Positions 1-8,883 of a stretch of 55,335 bases of DNA are shown one piece after another (positions within the stretch are counted from its first letter, which is position 1; each line of letters begins with the position of its first letter). The stretch comes from Gammaproteobacteria bacterium (GTDB lineage: Bacteria > Pseudomonadota > Gammaproteobacteria > Pseudomonadales > Azotimanducaceae), in NCBI GenBank assembly GCA_002704225.1, contig PAFU01000010.1, positions 1-55,335 on the forward strand, given 5' to 3'. The notes under the pieces are model-generated. The model worked only from the letters and a program-made list of their open reading frames with translations. It had not been told where the DNA came from and searched no databases. A program made the position numbers and the translations under genes.

Positions 1-241
1 CGAACATCGGTTGCCACTGGGGCGTGTTAGGAAGAGCGTAAACAAAGCGCCATGGTTGGGAGTTAAAACAGGAGGGTGCCCACCGCCCCGCTTCACAGAG
101 AGCTTGAAGCTCCGCCATGGTCAGGGCCTGACCACTCATGGCACGAGGCGACCAGCGGAGCCTGAACTGATCGTCTGCCGCCGCCCCTACGTCGCGCTGA
201 GAAAAATCAGCGCCGTGTAACAAACTTCTCGCATCGGTCAT
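1..241 (-). CDS. Nitroreductase family protein (partial, 3' end outside window)
   Basis: Reading leftward from an ATG at 241 gives about 80 residues open to the window edge, so the C-terminal part is missing. The visible part has the nitroreductase N-terminal pattern: an RWSPRAMSG segment near residue 29 and EAGRWAPSCFNSQPWRFVYA near residues 51-70. The SFNSQPWRF-type loop binds FMN and the active site in this family. A GGGGAGG ribosome site precedes the ATG. The gene begins 25 bp after the pntB stop on the same strand, so it is probably the last gene of the transhydrogenase operon. The family reduces nitro groups, quinones or enones with NAD(P)H through FMN; the substrate here is unknown. 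Confidence 0.85.
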   Translation of the reverse strand, partial: MTDARSLLHGADFSQRDVGAAADDQFRLRWSPRAMSGQALTMAELQALCEAGRWAPSCFNSQPWRFVYALPNTPQWQPMF

Positions 242-266
242 CGTCCAGCCTCCCCTCGGGTAGCTG

Positions 267-1628
267 CTAGCCTTTAAATTCCGCCACAACAGCGGCGATC
301 GACTGCTTTGCATCACCAAACAACATGCGCGTGTTGTCCCCAAAGAACAGCGGATTATCCACACCAGAGAATCCGGACCCCATGGACCGCTTGAGAACGA
401 AAACGGTACGAGCCTGATCTACGTTAATGATCGGCATACCGTAAATTGGGCTGTTCTCGTCATTCCGCGCACTCGGGTTCACTACATCGTTCGCCCCAAT
501 CACTACCGCGACGTCGACGTTGTCGATACGCGGATTGATGTCTTCCATTTCAACCAACTGGTCGTAAGGCACATTGGCCTCGGCCAGCAATACGTTCATA
601 TGGCCGGGCATACGACCAGCAACCGGGTGAATTGCGTAGGTTACTTCAGCACCATTTTTCTCCAACAGTTCGCCCAACTCACGCACAACGTGCTGCGCTT
701 GGGCGACCGCCATCCCGTAACCCGGAACGAAGGTCACAGACTGGGCTGCCTCCAAAATCAGGAAAGCGTCTTCCGCCACGATGGGCTTCACTTCGCCTTC
801 TACCTTGGTGGCTTGCTTCACCGCGCCAAAGCCAGAAAACAAGACGTGTCCAAGAGAGCGGTTCATCGCCTTGCACATAATGTTCGTGAGGATGATGCCC
901 GCAGCACCGACCATGGAACCTGCCACGATTAAGATGTTGTTGTTAATCGCGAAACCTGCTGCACAGGCGGCCAGGCCGGAATAGCTGTTGAGCAGCGAAA
1001 TCACCACCGGCATGTCTGCTCCACCGATGGGCAGAACCGCCATCACACCGAAGAGCAGCGACAACGCGATCACCGCGTACAGGTAGGGCGAGTCGACTGA
1101 AGGATCCATACAGAACAGCACGCTGCAGACAACCAAGCCGACGAGAATACCGGCGTTAACAATACGCTGAGCACCGAAGACAACGGCGGCAGAAGTCATC
1201 ACTTCAGACAGCTTGCCCCAGGCCAAGATACTGCCGCTGAAGGTCATACCACCGATGACGATGGACAGCAGAATCGTCACATCCGTAAACGTGGTGTTAC
1301 CCATGTTGTACAGCGCCGCCCAACCAACCATGAGACTGGCGATACCGCCAGACCCATTAAAGAGAGCGACCATTTCCGGCATGCTGGTCATCTCGCCCTT
1401 TTGTGCCGTTATGGCTCCGATCACGGCACCGATCACAGCAGCCACCAAAATCAGCTCAAACGTCAGAATTTCTTTATTCAACAAAGTCACGGCAATGGCG
1501 ATCACCATGGCCAAGGAAGAAAGCACGTTGCCTCGCACAGCCGTGGCAGGCGAGCCCAGTTGCTTCAAGCCAAAAATAAACAATGCGGCGGCAACCACGT
1601 ACCACAGGTTGATCATCACTGTACTCAT
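267..1628 (-). CDS. pntB: NAD(P) transhydrogenase subunit beta
   Basis: This 453-residue protein has eight or nine hydrophobic segments in residues 1-260 (domain II, the proton channel). A soluble C-terminal NADP-binding domain III follows, with VPGYGMAVAQAQ near 301-312, HPVAGRMPGH near 334-343 and the GANDVVNP segment. The length matches the family. With the two alpha polypeptides it forms the inner-membrane pump that uses the proton gradient to drive hydride transfer from NADH to NADP+, making NADPH. Its ATG overlaps the stop of the preceding alpha-2 gene by 4 bp (1625-1628), which implies translational coupling. Confidence 0.97.
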   Translation of the reverse strand: MSTVMINLWYVVAAALFIFGLKQLGSPATAVRGNVLSSLAMVIAIAVTLLNKEILTFELILVAAVIGAVIGAITAQKGEMTSMPEMVALFNGSGGIASLMVGWAALYNMGNTTFTDVTILLSIVIGGMTFSGSILAWGKLSEVMTSAAVVFGAQRIVNAGILVGLVVCSVLFCMDPSVDSPYLYAVIALSLLFGVMAVLPIGGADMPVVISLLNSYSGLAACAAGFAINNNILIVAGSMVGAAGIILTNIMCKAMNRSLGHVLFSGFGAVKQATKVEGEVKPIVAEDAFLILEAAQSVTFVPGYGMAVAQAQHVVRELGELLEKNGAEVTYAIHPVAGRMPGHMNVLLAEANVPYDQLVEMEDINPRIDNVDVAVVIGANDVVNPSARNDENSPIYGMPIINVDQARTVFVLKRSMGSGFSGVDNPLFFGDNTRMLFGDAKQSIAAVVAEFKG

Positions 1629-1927
1629 GACTTACCTCCTGTTTGGCTTGTGTCTTTCTTTTTGAACATGCTCAACATTCGGTTGGTCACAAGATAACCA
1701 CCGGCAACGTTGATCATGGCGAACATCACAGCAGCAGCACCCAGATAGCTGGACATTGCGCCGGATTCACCACCAGCAGAAATCAACGCACCGACAATGG
1801 TGATGCCGGATATGGCGTTGGCACCGGACATCAGCGGCGTGTGCAGGGTCGCTGGGACCTTCGAAATCAGCTCGAAGCCGAGGAAGATCGACAGCATGAG
1901 AACCATTGCAAGAAATACGGCTTCCAT
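1625..1927 (-). CDS. pntAB: NAD(P) transhydrogenase subunit alpha, membrane part (alpha-2)
   Basis: This 100-residue membrane protein has hydrophobic segments near 1-20, 38-55 and 60-85 and the family segment LHTPLMSGANAISGITIVGA. It corresponds to the C-terminal membrane part of Escherichia coli PntA, encoded here as a separate polypeptide as in Rhodospirillum rubrum. It lies 3 bp after the alpha-1 gene and overlaps pntB by 4 bp. It forms part of the proton-conducting domain II together with PntB. Confidence 0.95.
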   Translation of the reverse strand: MEAVFLAMVLMLSIFLGFELISKVPATLHTPLMSGANAISGITIVGALISAGGESGAMSSYLGAAAVMFAMINVAGGYLVTNRMLSMFKKKDTSQTGGKS

Positions 1928-1930
1928 AAT

Positions 1931-3070
1931 TTAGCCTCCGCTATAAATGTTTTTGATGGTTTCGTTCACCACAGCCCCATCTCGGGTGATTACGCAGGCT
2001 TGGATGATCTCGTCTTCGGGATCCAAACTGAGGGCCTTAGCCTCTGCGTCCCAAAATTCCAGCACCAGATTCACGAGGTTGTTGGAATACATATCGCTGG
2101 CATTACGAGCGACTTCTCCGGGTAAATTTCCCTGTCCGACAACCTTGACGCCGTTGATGTCCACGACTTCGTTCATGACCGAGCCTTCAACATTACCGCC
2201 GGTTTCAACCGCCATATCGATGATCACACTGCCTGGCTTCATCGACTCCACCATGTCCCGACCGACGATTTGCGGGGCGGGGCGACCAAACAGTTGCGCT
2301 GTGGTGATCACCACATCCGATTGGCTGATGATGGCTTTTTGACCTTCCCGCTGCATTTCAACCTGCTCTGGGGTCAACTCCTTGGCATAACCCTGTTCGG
2401 TTTGGCCCGTATCGCCCAAATCAATTTCAACGAATTTGGCACCGAGCGACTGGACTTGCTCTGCGACCACAGGACGCGTGTCGAAGGCTTCAACCCGCGC
2501 GCCCAAACGCTTGGCAGTAGCAATCGCTTGCAGACCTGCCACGCCGGCGCCGATAACAAAAACGCGAGCCGGAGGGATCGTACCTGAAGGCGTCATCATC
2601 ATCGGCATGATCTTCGGCAAGTGGAAAGACGCCTGAATCACCGTCACATAACCGGCCAGGTTGGCCTGGGAAGACAGTGCATCCATTTTTTGCGCCCGGG
2701 TACTGCGGGGAACCATTTCCATGGATATCGCCGTCGCTCCCTGAGCGGCAATGCTTTCAACCAGTGGTTTTTCGTTGAAAGGATCCAAAAAACTGATGTA
2801 CAGCGCACCTTGCTTCAACAAGCTTACGTCCTGCGCGTCTGGTTTACGCACCGCCATGACGATATCCGCGCCTGCCAACAGCGCGCTGCGATCTTCGATG
2901 ACGCTCGCCCCAGCGTTGACGTAGTCGGCATCGCTGTAGCCCGATGCGTCGCCAACGCCACTTTGAACCTCGACGGTAAATCCCTGTTTGATCAGTTTGC
3001 TCGCATTGGCAGGAACCATGGCAGCGCGAACTTCGCCTGGCCAAGTCTCCTTCGGTACACCGATTTGCAT
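1931..3070 (-). CDS. pntAA: NAD(P) transhydrogenase subunit alpha, NAD-binding part (alpha-1)
   Basis: This 379-residue soluble protein has the two-lobed alanine dehydrogenase/PntA fold. It starts MQIGVPKETWPGEVRAAMVP, has the RPK/SFLDPFN substrate-lobe segments near 75-100, a QASFHLPKIMPMMMTPSGT stretch near 146-164, and the NAD-binding GAGVAG at 174-179 followed by AFDTRP. It is domain I, which binds NADH and passes hydride to NADP on PntB. A GGGGG ribosome site precedes the ATG. It is the first gene of the operon pntAA-pntAB-pntB, probably with the nitroreductase downstream. Confidence 0.97.
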   Translation of the reverse strand: MQIGVPKETWPGEVRAAMVPANASKLIKQGFTVEVQSGVGDASGYSDADYVNAGASVIEDRSALLAGADIVMAVRKPDAQDVSLLKQGALYISFLDPFNEKPLVESIAAQGATAISMEMVPRSTRAQKMDALSSQANLAGYVTVIQASFHLPKIMPMMMTPSGTIPPARVFVIGAGVAGLQAIATAKRLGARVEAFDTRPVVAEQVQSLGAKFVEIDLGDTGQTEQGYAKELTPEQVEMQREGQKAIISQSDVVITTAQLFGRPAPQIVGRDMVESMKPGSVIIDMAVETGGNVEGSVMNEVVDINGVKVVGQGNLPGEVARNASDMYSNNLVNLVLEFWDAEAKALSLDPEDEIIQACVITRDGAVVNETIKNIYSGG

Positions 3071-3410
3071 AAAGCCCCCAACGTTGATTGGTCAAATGTG
3101 TGGCAATGAACTGAGTGGAGTTCCCTCAGCATGACGCGAAAACTGCGGATCACGCGGCTGCCAGCCTCATTGCGGTCGGCAAACTAACAGTGCGCCGCTC
3201 GCTAAAAAAAGGAATAACTCACAAGCAATACATTCCTTCTTGGAAAATCCTTCTCATTCCCAATTCCAGCAACTTAACTCGCTGATTGTGTTCGAAATGT
3301 GGAGAAAGTCCTTTGCGCGTTTGATGTGTGCCTTGCATGTCTGGGTTGGGCTTACCACAATCGGTCTCCTGCTCTAGGGAGCCCATCACTTGCGCTTGGG
3401 GAGAGAACTT
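3071..3410. other. Divergent intergenic region, pnt operon / TRAP operon
   Basis: This 340-bp gap lies between the divergent starts of pntAA and the TRAP binding-protein gene, so it must hold both promoters. I see no gene in it and no hairpin or operator that I can defend. Short reading frames across it lack ribosome sites and any recognisable protein pattern. The only clear site is GGGGAGAG at 3398-3405, the ribosome site for the GTG at 3411. Confidence 0.6.
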
Positions 3411-4541
3411 GTGGCTACGTCCAACGACAAACGTATTAGCAACCGCGCGGCCTTGTTCGCTGTGGTCACAGCTTTCATCGTGGGAATGATAGGGACGCTG
3501 GCGGTCCGTCCAATCCACGCGCCAAACGCCGAAAATGCGTCAAACGTTGAGTCCAACAAAGCCGCTCGCATCAGTTGGCGTTTACCTGTGGTATTCCAAA
3601 CCACCATGCCTGTACTGGGCGATAACCCTGTCTATTTGAGCCGCGCCATCAAAGACGCCAGTGGCGGAGCCATTGATCTGCAGATTTTCGAACCCGGTGA
3701 GATTGTGCCGGCCTTCTCAATCACCGACGCGGTACGCGATGGCAAGGTCCCCGCCGGCTACACATGGCTCGGCTACGATCAAGGCAAGATTCCCGCATCA
3801 CCGCTGATTTCTGCCGTACCTTTCGGCATGGAGCCTTGGGAATACAGCGCTTGGTGGTACGAGGGCGGTGGCCGCCAGCTCACCGAAAAGTTGTACGAGA
3901 GATACAACATCTACCCGATTTACTGCGGTATGACAGGTCCCGAAACTGCTGGATGGTTTCGCCGGCGTATCGACTCTTTAGATGACGTCAAAGGCTTGAA
4001 GATTCGATTCGCCGGGCTGGGCGGAAGGGTTATCGAACGACTCGGCGCCAGTGTCACCATGCTGCCCGGCGGAGAAATTTTTCAGGCGTTGGAAAAAGGG
4101 GCCATCGATGCAACGGAATTCGCGCTCCCCGTTGTCGACCAGTCCTTGGGCTTTAATCGGGTTGCACCGTACAACTATTACCCGGGCTGGCACCAACCCT
4201 TCACTTCATCACACCTCGTGGTGAACTTATCGGTCTGGAACACGCTAGGGCGGTCCGATCAAGCCATGTTGGAACTCGGCTGCACCGCAGCGGTCACTCG
4301 CAATCTGGCACAAGCGGAAGCGTTGCAGGGTTCTGTAATCCAAGGATTTGAAGATATTGGGGTTTCTGCTGAAATTCTGCCTGAACCCTTGCTGCGCGAA
4401 TTGAACAAGGTGTCGGATCAAATTCTTGAAGAAGAGGCCAACAAAGACGCCGACTTTGCTGAAATCCTCGCCTCACAGCGAGCCTTTCGCGCTCAATACG
4501 CAGAGTGGAAATCTCGAGCCTATCTGCCCAGAGACTTTTGA
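3411..4541 (+). CDS. dctP: TRAP transporter substrate-binding protein (DctP-type, mannitol/chloroaromatic class)
   Basis: This protein is about 376 residues long if translation starts at the GTG at 3411, which has GGGGAGAG 5 bp upstream; a TTG at 3390 is the alternative. A signal-anchor segment spans residues 9-30. The body has the periplasmic TRAP binding fold: WRLPVVFQTTMPVLGDNPVY, EIVPAFSITDAVRDGKV, the GLKIRFAGLGGRVIERLG substrate-arginine region, and ALEKGAIDATEFALPVVD. The W/Y-rich PYNYYPGWHQP segment is typical of the mannitol/chloroaromatic class (organic-acid binding). Its stop overlaps the DctQ start as TGATG. The ligand cannot be told from sequence; carboxylates are usual. Confidence 0.9.
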   Translation: MATSNDKRISNRAALFAVVTAFIVGMIGTLAVRPIHAPNAENASNVESNKAARISWRLPVVFQTTMPVLGDNPVYLSRAIKDASGGAIDLQIFEPGEIVPAFSITDAVRDGKVPAGYTWLGYDQGKIPASPLISAVPFGMEPWEYSAWWYEGGGRQLTEKLYERYNIYPIYCGMTGPETAGWFRRRIDSLDDVKGLKIRFAGLGGRVIERLGASVTMLPGGEIFQALEKGAIDATEFALPVVDQSLGFNRVAPYNYYPGWHQPFTSSHLVVNLSVWNTLGRSDQAMLELGCTAAVTRNLAQAEALQGSVIQGFEDIGVSAEILPEPLLRELNKVSDQILEEEANKDADFAEILASQRAFRAQYAEWKSRAYLPRDF

Positions 4542-5116
4542 TGGCTCAGAAGCAGGACTATCTACCTCACACCCGTTGGTCTCAGCGGATTGACCGAGTA
4601 GCGGACCGGGTGGGTCGCGCCATCTCGTACATCTGGCTGATATTGCTTGGGATCATCATGGTCAATGTCCTCATGCGCTACGTCTTCAATGAGGGTCGCA
4701 TTGAGATGGAAGAACTCCAATGGCACCTGTATTCCATTGGTTTTCTTTTGGGCCTCGGCTACGCCTATCAAGCCGACGCCCATATTCGCGTCGACGTTCT
4801 CCATGAGCGACTGGGGCATCGCACCAAGGCGTGGATAGAGCTGTACGGCATCCTCCTGCTGCTACTGCCGTTCATCGCCCTCGTGCTGATCTACAGCATT
4901 CCCTTTGTCGCTTCGTCCTATGCGGTTGCCGAAGTCTCTGCGTCCCCGGGTGGACTCCCGCTACGCTGGCTGATCAAAGCTGTTCTGCCACTGGCATTTT
5001 TTCTGTTGCTGATGACCGTTATCGCCAGAACGATTCGAGTCTGGCACTTCTTGTTTATATCCTCTTCATTGGACTCGTCTGCGCTTGAGCTAGGAGAACG
5101 CCATGCCAGCAAATGA
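4541..5116 (+). CDS. dctQ: TRAP transporter small permease subunit (DctQ)
   Basis: This 191-residue protein, counted from the ATG at 4541, has four predicted membrane helices and the DctQ segments NVLMRYVFNEGRIEMEELQWHL (split here: NVLMRYVFN, then EELQWHLYSIGFLLGLGYA) and ADAHIRVDVLHERL. The start is chosen because it overlaps the DctP stop (TGATG); an ATG 36 bp upstream would lie inside DctP. It is the small membrane subunit that joins DctM to form the sodium-driven importer. It overlaps dctM by 14 bp. Confidence 0.95.
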   Translation: MAQKQDYLPHTRWSQRIDRVADRVGRAISYIWLILLGIIMVNVLMRYVFNEGRIEMEELQWHLYSIGFLLGLGYAYQADAHIRVDVLHERLGHRTKAWIELYGILLLLLPFIALVLIYSIPFVASSYAVAEVSASPGGLPLRWLIKAVLPLAFFLLLMTVIARTIRVWHFLFISSSLDSSALELGERHASK

Positions 5117-6452
5117 AATTCTCGCAATTGGCATGTTCATCAGCTTCATCGCCCTGGTGTTTACGGGTTTTCCAGTCGCCTGGCTGCTCGGCGGTTTGTC
5201 CATCGTGTTTAGTGCCCTAGCCGTCGTACTGGAGGCAGACTTCCATCTGACAACCGGCATGGACTGGAGCTATACCTCGCTGACTGTCGAGCGCATTTGG
5301 AATGTGATGGAAAACTGGGTCATGGTCGCTCTACCCATGTTCATCCTGATGGGCCTGCTCTTGGATCGCTCGGGTATCGCAAACCAGCTGATGCACAGTT
5401 TCGCGCGTTTATTTGGCAATCTGCGGGGCGGCCTCGCCATTACCGTTACCGTGATCGGACTGCTGCTGGCCGCCACGACAGGCATCATCGGAGCATCGGT
5501 TGTACTGCTAGCACTCCTCGGCCTGCCTGCCATGTTGGAGCAAAACTACGACAAGTCCTTGGCTGCGGGCACCGTCTGCGCCGTCGGCACCTTGGGTATT
5601 CTGATACCGCCGAGCATCATGTTGGTGTTGATGGCTGATCGCATGTCCATGAGCGTCGGCGATTTGTTTCTCGGCGCAGTATTCCCCGGCGCTCTGCTCG
5701 GCGGTTTATACATCGGCTACCTGCTACTGGTGGGATGGTTGCAGCCAGAGCGCGCGCCTGCTGCCCCAAGTGAGCCCATAGACTGGGCGGCAATCAAGGA
5801 GCTGTTTTGGGCAATTTTGCCACCGGGTTTTCTGATTCTCGCTGTACTGGGCAGCATTTTCATGGGCTTGGCGACACCAACCGAAGCAGCGGGCGTTGGC
5901 GCGGGCGGCGCACTGCTGCTTGCGATTTTGAAGAAGCAGATGTCGCGCACCGTGATGCGCGAGGTATTGCAAGAAACCACTCGCACGACCGCCTATATTT
6001 TCGCGGTGCTGCTTGGAGCCACCGCATTTTCGTTGGTACTGCGGGGTTTGGGCGGCGACGAACTGATAGAAGGCGCACTGCTGTCACTGCCCTTTGAGCC
6101 CACTGGCATCATCATCGCGATCTTGTTTGCGACGTTTTTACTGGGCTTCTTTCTCGATTGGATCGAGCTGACCCTTATCGTGTTGCCCTTGGTGGCTCCT
6201 GTGGTCGCGAATCTTGGCTTCGACCCTGTGTGGTTCACGATTCTGTTTGCCGTGTGCTTGCAGACGAGTTTCCTCACGCCACCGGTCGGGTTTGCGATCT
6301 TCTACCTCAAAGGTGTTGCACCGGAAGGTATTAATGTCACCACCATCTACCGCGGTGTCATACCCTTCATCGCCCTGCAGGTGCTTGGCATGCTCGTTAT
6401 TTTCAATTGGCAGGCGATTGTGACCTGGCTTCCTGCCCAAGCCTATGGATAA
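5103..6452 (+). CDS. dctM: TRAP transporter large permease subunit (DctM)
   Basis: This 449-residue, highly hydrophobic protein has about a dozen membrane spans. DctM hallmarks include FTGFPVAWLLGGLSIVF near the N terminus, MVALPMFILMGLLLDRSGIA, AVGTLGILIPPSIMLV, the ATPTEAAGVGAGGALL segment and the C-terminal FLTPPVGFAIFYLKGV. It is the ion-coupled transport subunit. The ribosome site AGGAGAA lies inside the end of dctQ. The two following genes, on the same strand, may use the imported compound. Confidence 0.96.
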   Translation: MPANEILAIGMFISFIALVFTGFPVAWLLGGLSIVFSALAVVLEADFHLTTGMDWSYTSLTVERIWNVMENWVMVALPMFILMGLLLDRSGIANQLMHSFARLFGNLRGGLAITVTVIGLLLAATTGIIGASVVLLALLGLPAMLEQNYDKSLAAGTVCAVGTLGILIPPSIMLVLMADRMSMSVGDLFLGAVFPGALLGGLYIGYLLLVGWLQPERAPAAPSEPIDWAAIKELFWAILPPGFLILAVLGSIFMGLATPTEAAGVGAGGALLLAILKKQMSRTVMREVLQETTRTTAYIFAVLLGATAFSLVLRGLGGDELIEGALLSLPFEPTGIIIAILFATFLLGFFLDWIELTLIVLPLVAPVVANLGFDPVWFTILFAVCLQTSFLTPPVGFAIFYLKGVAPEGINVTTIYRGVIPFIALQVLGMLVIFNWQAIVTWLPAQAYG

Positions 6453-6533
6453 CCGGCCGCTGAAGGGCGACAATTGCGCGCTCAAATGAGGCGAGCCAAC
6501 GCCCGTCACATCATCCATCTGTCACTTTGAGGA

Positions 6534-7298
6534 ATGCCGATGTCCGCGTATCAAGTAATCGCGCGCAACTTCAGTACCAGCAGCGAAAACCGCATGCACA
6601 GCGACGAGATGGCCAGTCGTTACGGTTTTCGCGGTGCCTTAGTGCCCGGCGTTGCGATTTATGGTCACTTGGTCAAGCCTTTCGTCGATCGATTCGGCGC
6701 GTCATGGCTGGGCGATAGCTGTCTTGAGGTCAAATTGATCAAACCGAGCTACCACGGAGACCAGCTAACCATTGAGTGGTCGGACGCGAACCAAGGGGTG
6801 GCAGCGACCAACCAGCACGGTGAACTGGTGGCGATTCTTGCCAGTCAAACGATGACGGAACTGCCTGAAGATCTGGGTCTGGAGGGCGAGTTAAAGGTGC
6901 CTGGTAGGCCCGAAATTTCCTGGGACAACGTGTGTGTTGGCGAGGTCTTTTCACCCCGAGCATTGAAGCTTAGCGGTCAGGAAAACAAGAGATACGCTGA
7001 CGAAATCGGCGACGACGATGCGCTTTATCGAACGCATATTCACCCCCACTACCTGCTGTCTTTGGCCAACGAGGCCTTGATGCAGGAATACATAATGCCC
7101 GCCTGGATTCATGTGAAATCCAAGATCACCCATCGTTCGGCGCTGCGCGTTGGCAACGAAGTCATCATGCGCAGTGTGGTCACAGACCGCTGGGAGCGTA
7201 AGGGTCATCAGTTCATTGCCTTCCATCTGACGTTTTGGCACAACGAGTGTGTAGCCGTCGATATCGAACATCATGCAATTTTTCGGATTGCCGAATGA
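6534..7298 (+). CDS. MaoC-like hotdog-fold protein
   Basis: This 254-residue protein (252 if the second ATG at 6540 is used) has two hotdog-like halves. The N-terminal half contains NRMHSDEMASRYGFRGALVP and GVAIYGHL, the pattern of MaoC/enoyl-CoA hydratase-like domains (D/H...YGFRGALVPG). The C-terminal half has IHPHYLLSLANEALMQEY and VGNEVIMRSVVTDRWERKGH, resembling a second acyl-thioester-binding domain. It begins 81 bp after dctM and its stop overlaps the PurN-like start. The family acts on acyl-CoA or acyl-carrier thioesters; the substrate is unknown. Placement after the TRAP genes suggests catabolism of the imported acid (inference). Confidence 0.75.
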   Translation: MPMSAYQVIARNFSTSSENRMHSDEMASRYGFRGALVPGVAIYGHLVKPFVDRFGASWLGDSCLEVKLIKPSYHGDQLTIEWSDANQGVAATNQHGELVAILASQTMTELPEDLGLEGELKVPGRPEISWDNVCVGEVFSPRALKLSGQENKRYADEIGDDDALYRTHIHPHYLLSLANEALMQEYIMPAWIHVKSKITHRSALRVGNEVIMRSVVTDRWERKGHQFIAFHLTFWHNECVAVDIEHHAIFRIAE

Positions 7299-7891
7299 TG
7301 CGATTGGCCGTATTGGCTTCCCATGAGGGTTCTACTTTGCAGGCCTTGATCGATGCCTGCGCCAACCGTGAGCTGGATGCTCAGGTTGTTCTTGTGATCA
7401 GCAATAACAGTCAGGCCGGAGCGTTGCGCCGCGCCGACGTCGCGGGCATCGAAAGACATCATATCAGCGGCAAAACACACGTCTCTCAAGAGGGGGCTGA
7501 CCACGCCATGGCCGCCGCCTTAAATGACGCGCAGGTGGACTGGGTTTTGTTGTTGGGGTACATGAAAAAAATGGGCGACAACGTGCTGAGCCAGTACAGC
7601 GGTCGAATCATCAACACGCATCCAGCACTGTTGCCGGCCTTCGGCGGCCAAGGCTTTTTTGGCCGCAAAGTTCACGAGGCAGTGCACGCGGCTGGTGTAG
7701 CAGAGTCTGGCGCCACCCTACACTTGGTGGGCAGTGAATACGACACAGGGCCCATCATCGCTCAGGTCACCGTGCCCGTATCCACCGATGATGACGTCGA
7801 CGCCATTGAGCATCGCGTCAAAGCGGCTGAAAAAAAACTGCTGCTCGATACGCTGAAAGACATCGGCAGCGGAAAGACCCTCTCCTGCTAA
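7295..7891 (+). CDS. PurN-like formyltransferase family protein
   Basis: This 198-residue protein starts at the ATG overlapping the previous stop (ATGATG at 7295). It has the glycinamide ribonucleotide transformylase fold: a GSTLQALIDAC phosphate loop, WVLLLGYMKKM, and the catalytic set N107-x-H109 in IINTHPALLPAF with D150 in SEYDTGPIIAQ. Length and catalytic residues match PurN, which formylates GAR with 10-formyl-tetrahydrofolate. It is not next to purM, where purN usually lies, but at the end of a TRAP/hotdog operon. It may therefore be a second copy or a specialised formyltransferase. The stop codon overlaps that of the convergent gene. Confidence 0.8.
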   Translation: MMRLAVLASHEGSTLQALIDACANRELDAQVVLVISNNSQAGALRRADVAGIERHHISGKTHVSQEGADHAMAAALNDAQVDWVLLLGYMKKMGDNVLSQYSGRIINTHPALLPAFGGQGFFGRKVHEAVHAAGVAESGATLHLVGSEYDTGPIIAQVTVPVSTDDDVDAIEHRVKAAEKKLLLDTLKDIGSGKTLSC

Positions 7892-8715
7892 GAGCTACCC
7901 AACAAAGTCATCGCCTCGCTGTGCAGCGCCTGAGTGGCTGACGCGAGCACCGTACCGCCCAGACTGGGGTTGCCTCCTTCCCAATCGGTCACGACTCCAC
8001 CAGCGCCTCGAACAATGGGCATCAGCGCCTGAATGTCGTAAGCGTTCAATCCCGCCTCCACGCCGAGATCTAACGAACCCATGGCCAACATACCGAACAG
8101 ATAGCAATCACCGCCCATCTTCGTCAGTTTGGTGGCTTGGCTGAGTTGCCTAAAACGTCCTTGTTTGGAGGCCGGCAACCAATCGATTCCGGTTGTGGAC
8201 AGACACGCTTCGTCCACCCGCCGGCAGGCACTGGTCACCAGCGACTGAGACTCGCCCGCTCGCTCATACCAAGCCGACTCGTTATCGCCGCTGAAAAGCT
8301 CGTCCGTGTAGGGTTGATACATCACGCCAACGATGGGCTGCTCGCCATCAAACAGGGCCAGCAAGACTCCCCAATGCAGCATGCCAGTCATAAACGCTCG
8401 TGTGCCGTCGATAGGATCAATCACCCAAGTAAGGCCGTTGCCGGATTTCAGACCAAATTCTTCCCCGAAGATCCCATGGTCGGGATAGGCATCTTCGATC
8501 GCTGCTCGAATAACCCGCTCACCCGCCTGATCAGCCAGCGTGACCGGATCGAAGCCCTGTCCCGACAGCTTGTTCGTCACCTGCATGCGCGATCTGAAAT
8601 ACGGCAGGATCGCGTCTCCGGCGGCTCGGGCTGCGGATCGCGCAAAGCCCAAGTATTCTGTTTTCTGGTCGGCGGACACGGCTATCGCTGTTGTGAACCC
8701 AAGGGTGGCGGACAT
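7888..8715 (-). CDS. Inositol monophosphatase-family phosphatase (HisN-type histidinol phosphatase)
   Basis: This 275-residue protein is counted from the ATG at 8715, chosen because ACGAGGAG lies 6 bp upstream; an ATG 6 bp earlier is too close to it. Metal-binding motifs of the Mg-dependent IMPase superfamily are present: GEE at 84-86, DPIDGT at 100-105 and the late YDIQALMPIVRGAGG. The form WVIDPIDGTRAFMTG is typical of HisN, which dephosphorylates histidinol phosphate. No other his gene is in the window, so inositol phosphatase or CysQ-like roles remain possible. Stop codons of this gene and the convergent PurN-like gene share 7888-7891. Confidence 0.82.
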   Translation of the reverse strand: MSATLGFTTAIAVSADQKTEYLGFARSAARAAGDAILPYFRSRMQVTNKLSGQGFDPVTLADQAGERVIRAAIEDAYPDHGIFGEEFGLKSGNGLTWVIDPIDGTRAFMTGMLHWGVLLALFDGEQPIVGVMYQPYTDELFSGDNESAWYERAGESQSLVTSACRRVDEACLSTTGIDWLPASKQGRFRQLSQATKLTKMGGDCYLFGMLAMGSLDLGVEAGLNAYDIQALMPIVRGAGGVVTDWEGGNPSLGGTVLASATQALHSEAMTLLGSS

Positions 8716-8883
8716 AGGCATCTCCTCGTAAGGCGAGCAGTTTAACACCTGCCAACCATCTGACATCTCAAGCTTTTGCTCCAGATTGTGTCTAATAACC
8801 CGCTATCGCCGGAAACCAAAAAATCACTTCGTCTGCAACATTTCATCTCTTCTAAACACCCATGCGTGACATACTCCGCGCGC

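Noticed and set aside
11..220. 69-codon plus-strand reading frame at the left edge
   Set aside because: It is the antisense of the partial nitroreductase, whose motifs and ribosome site are clear on the minus strand.
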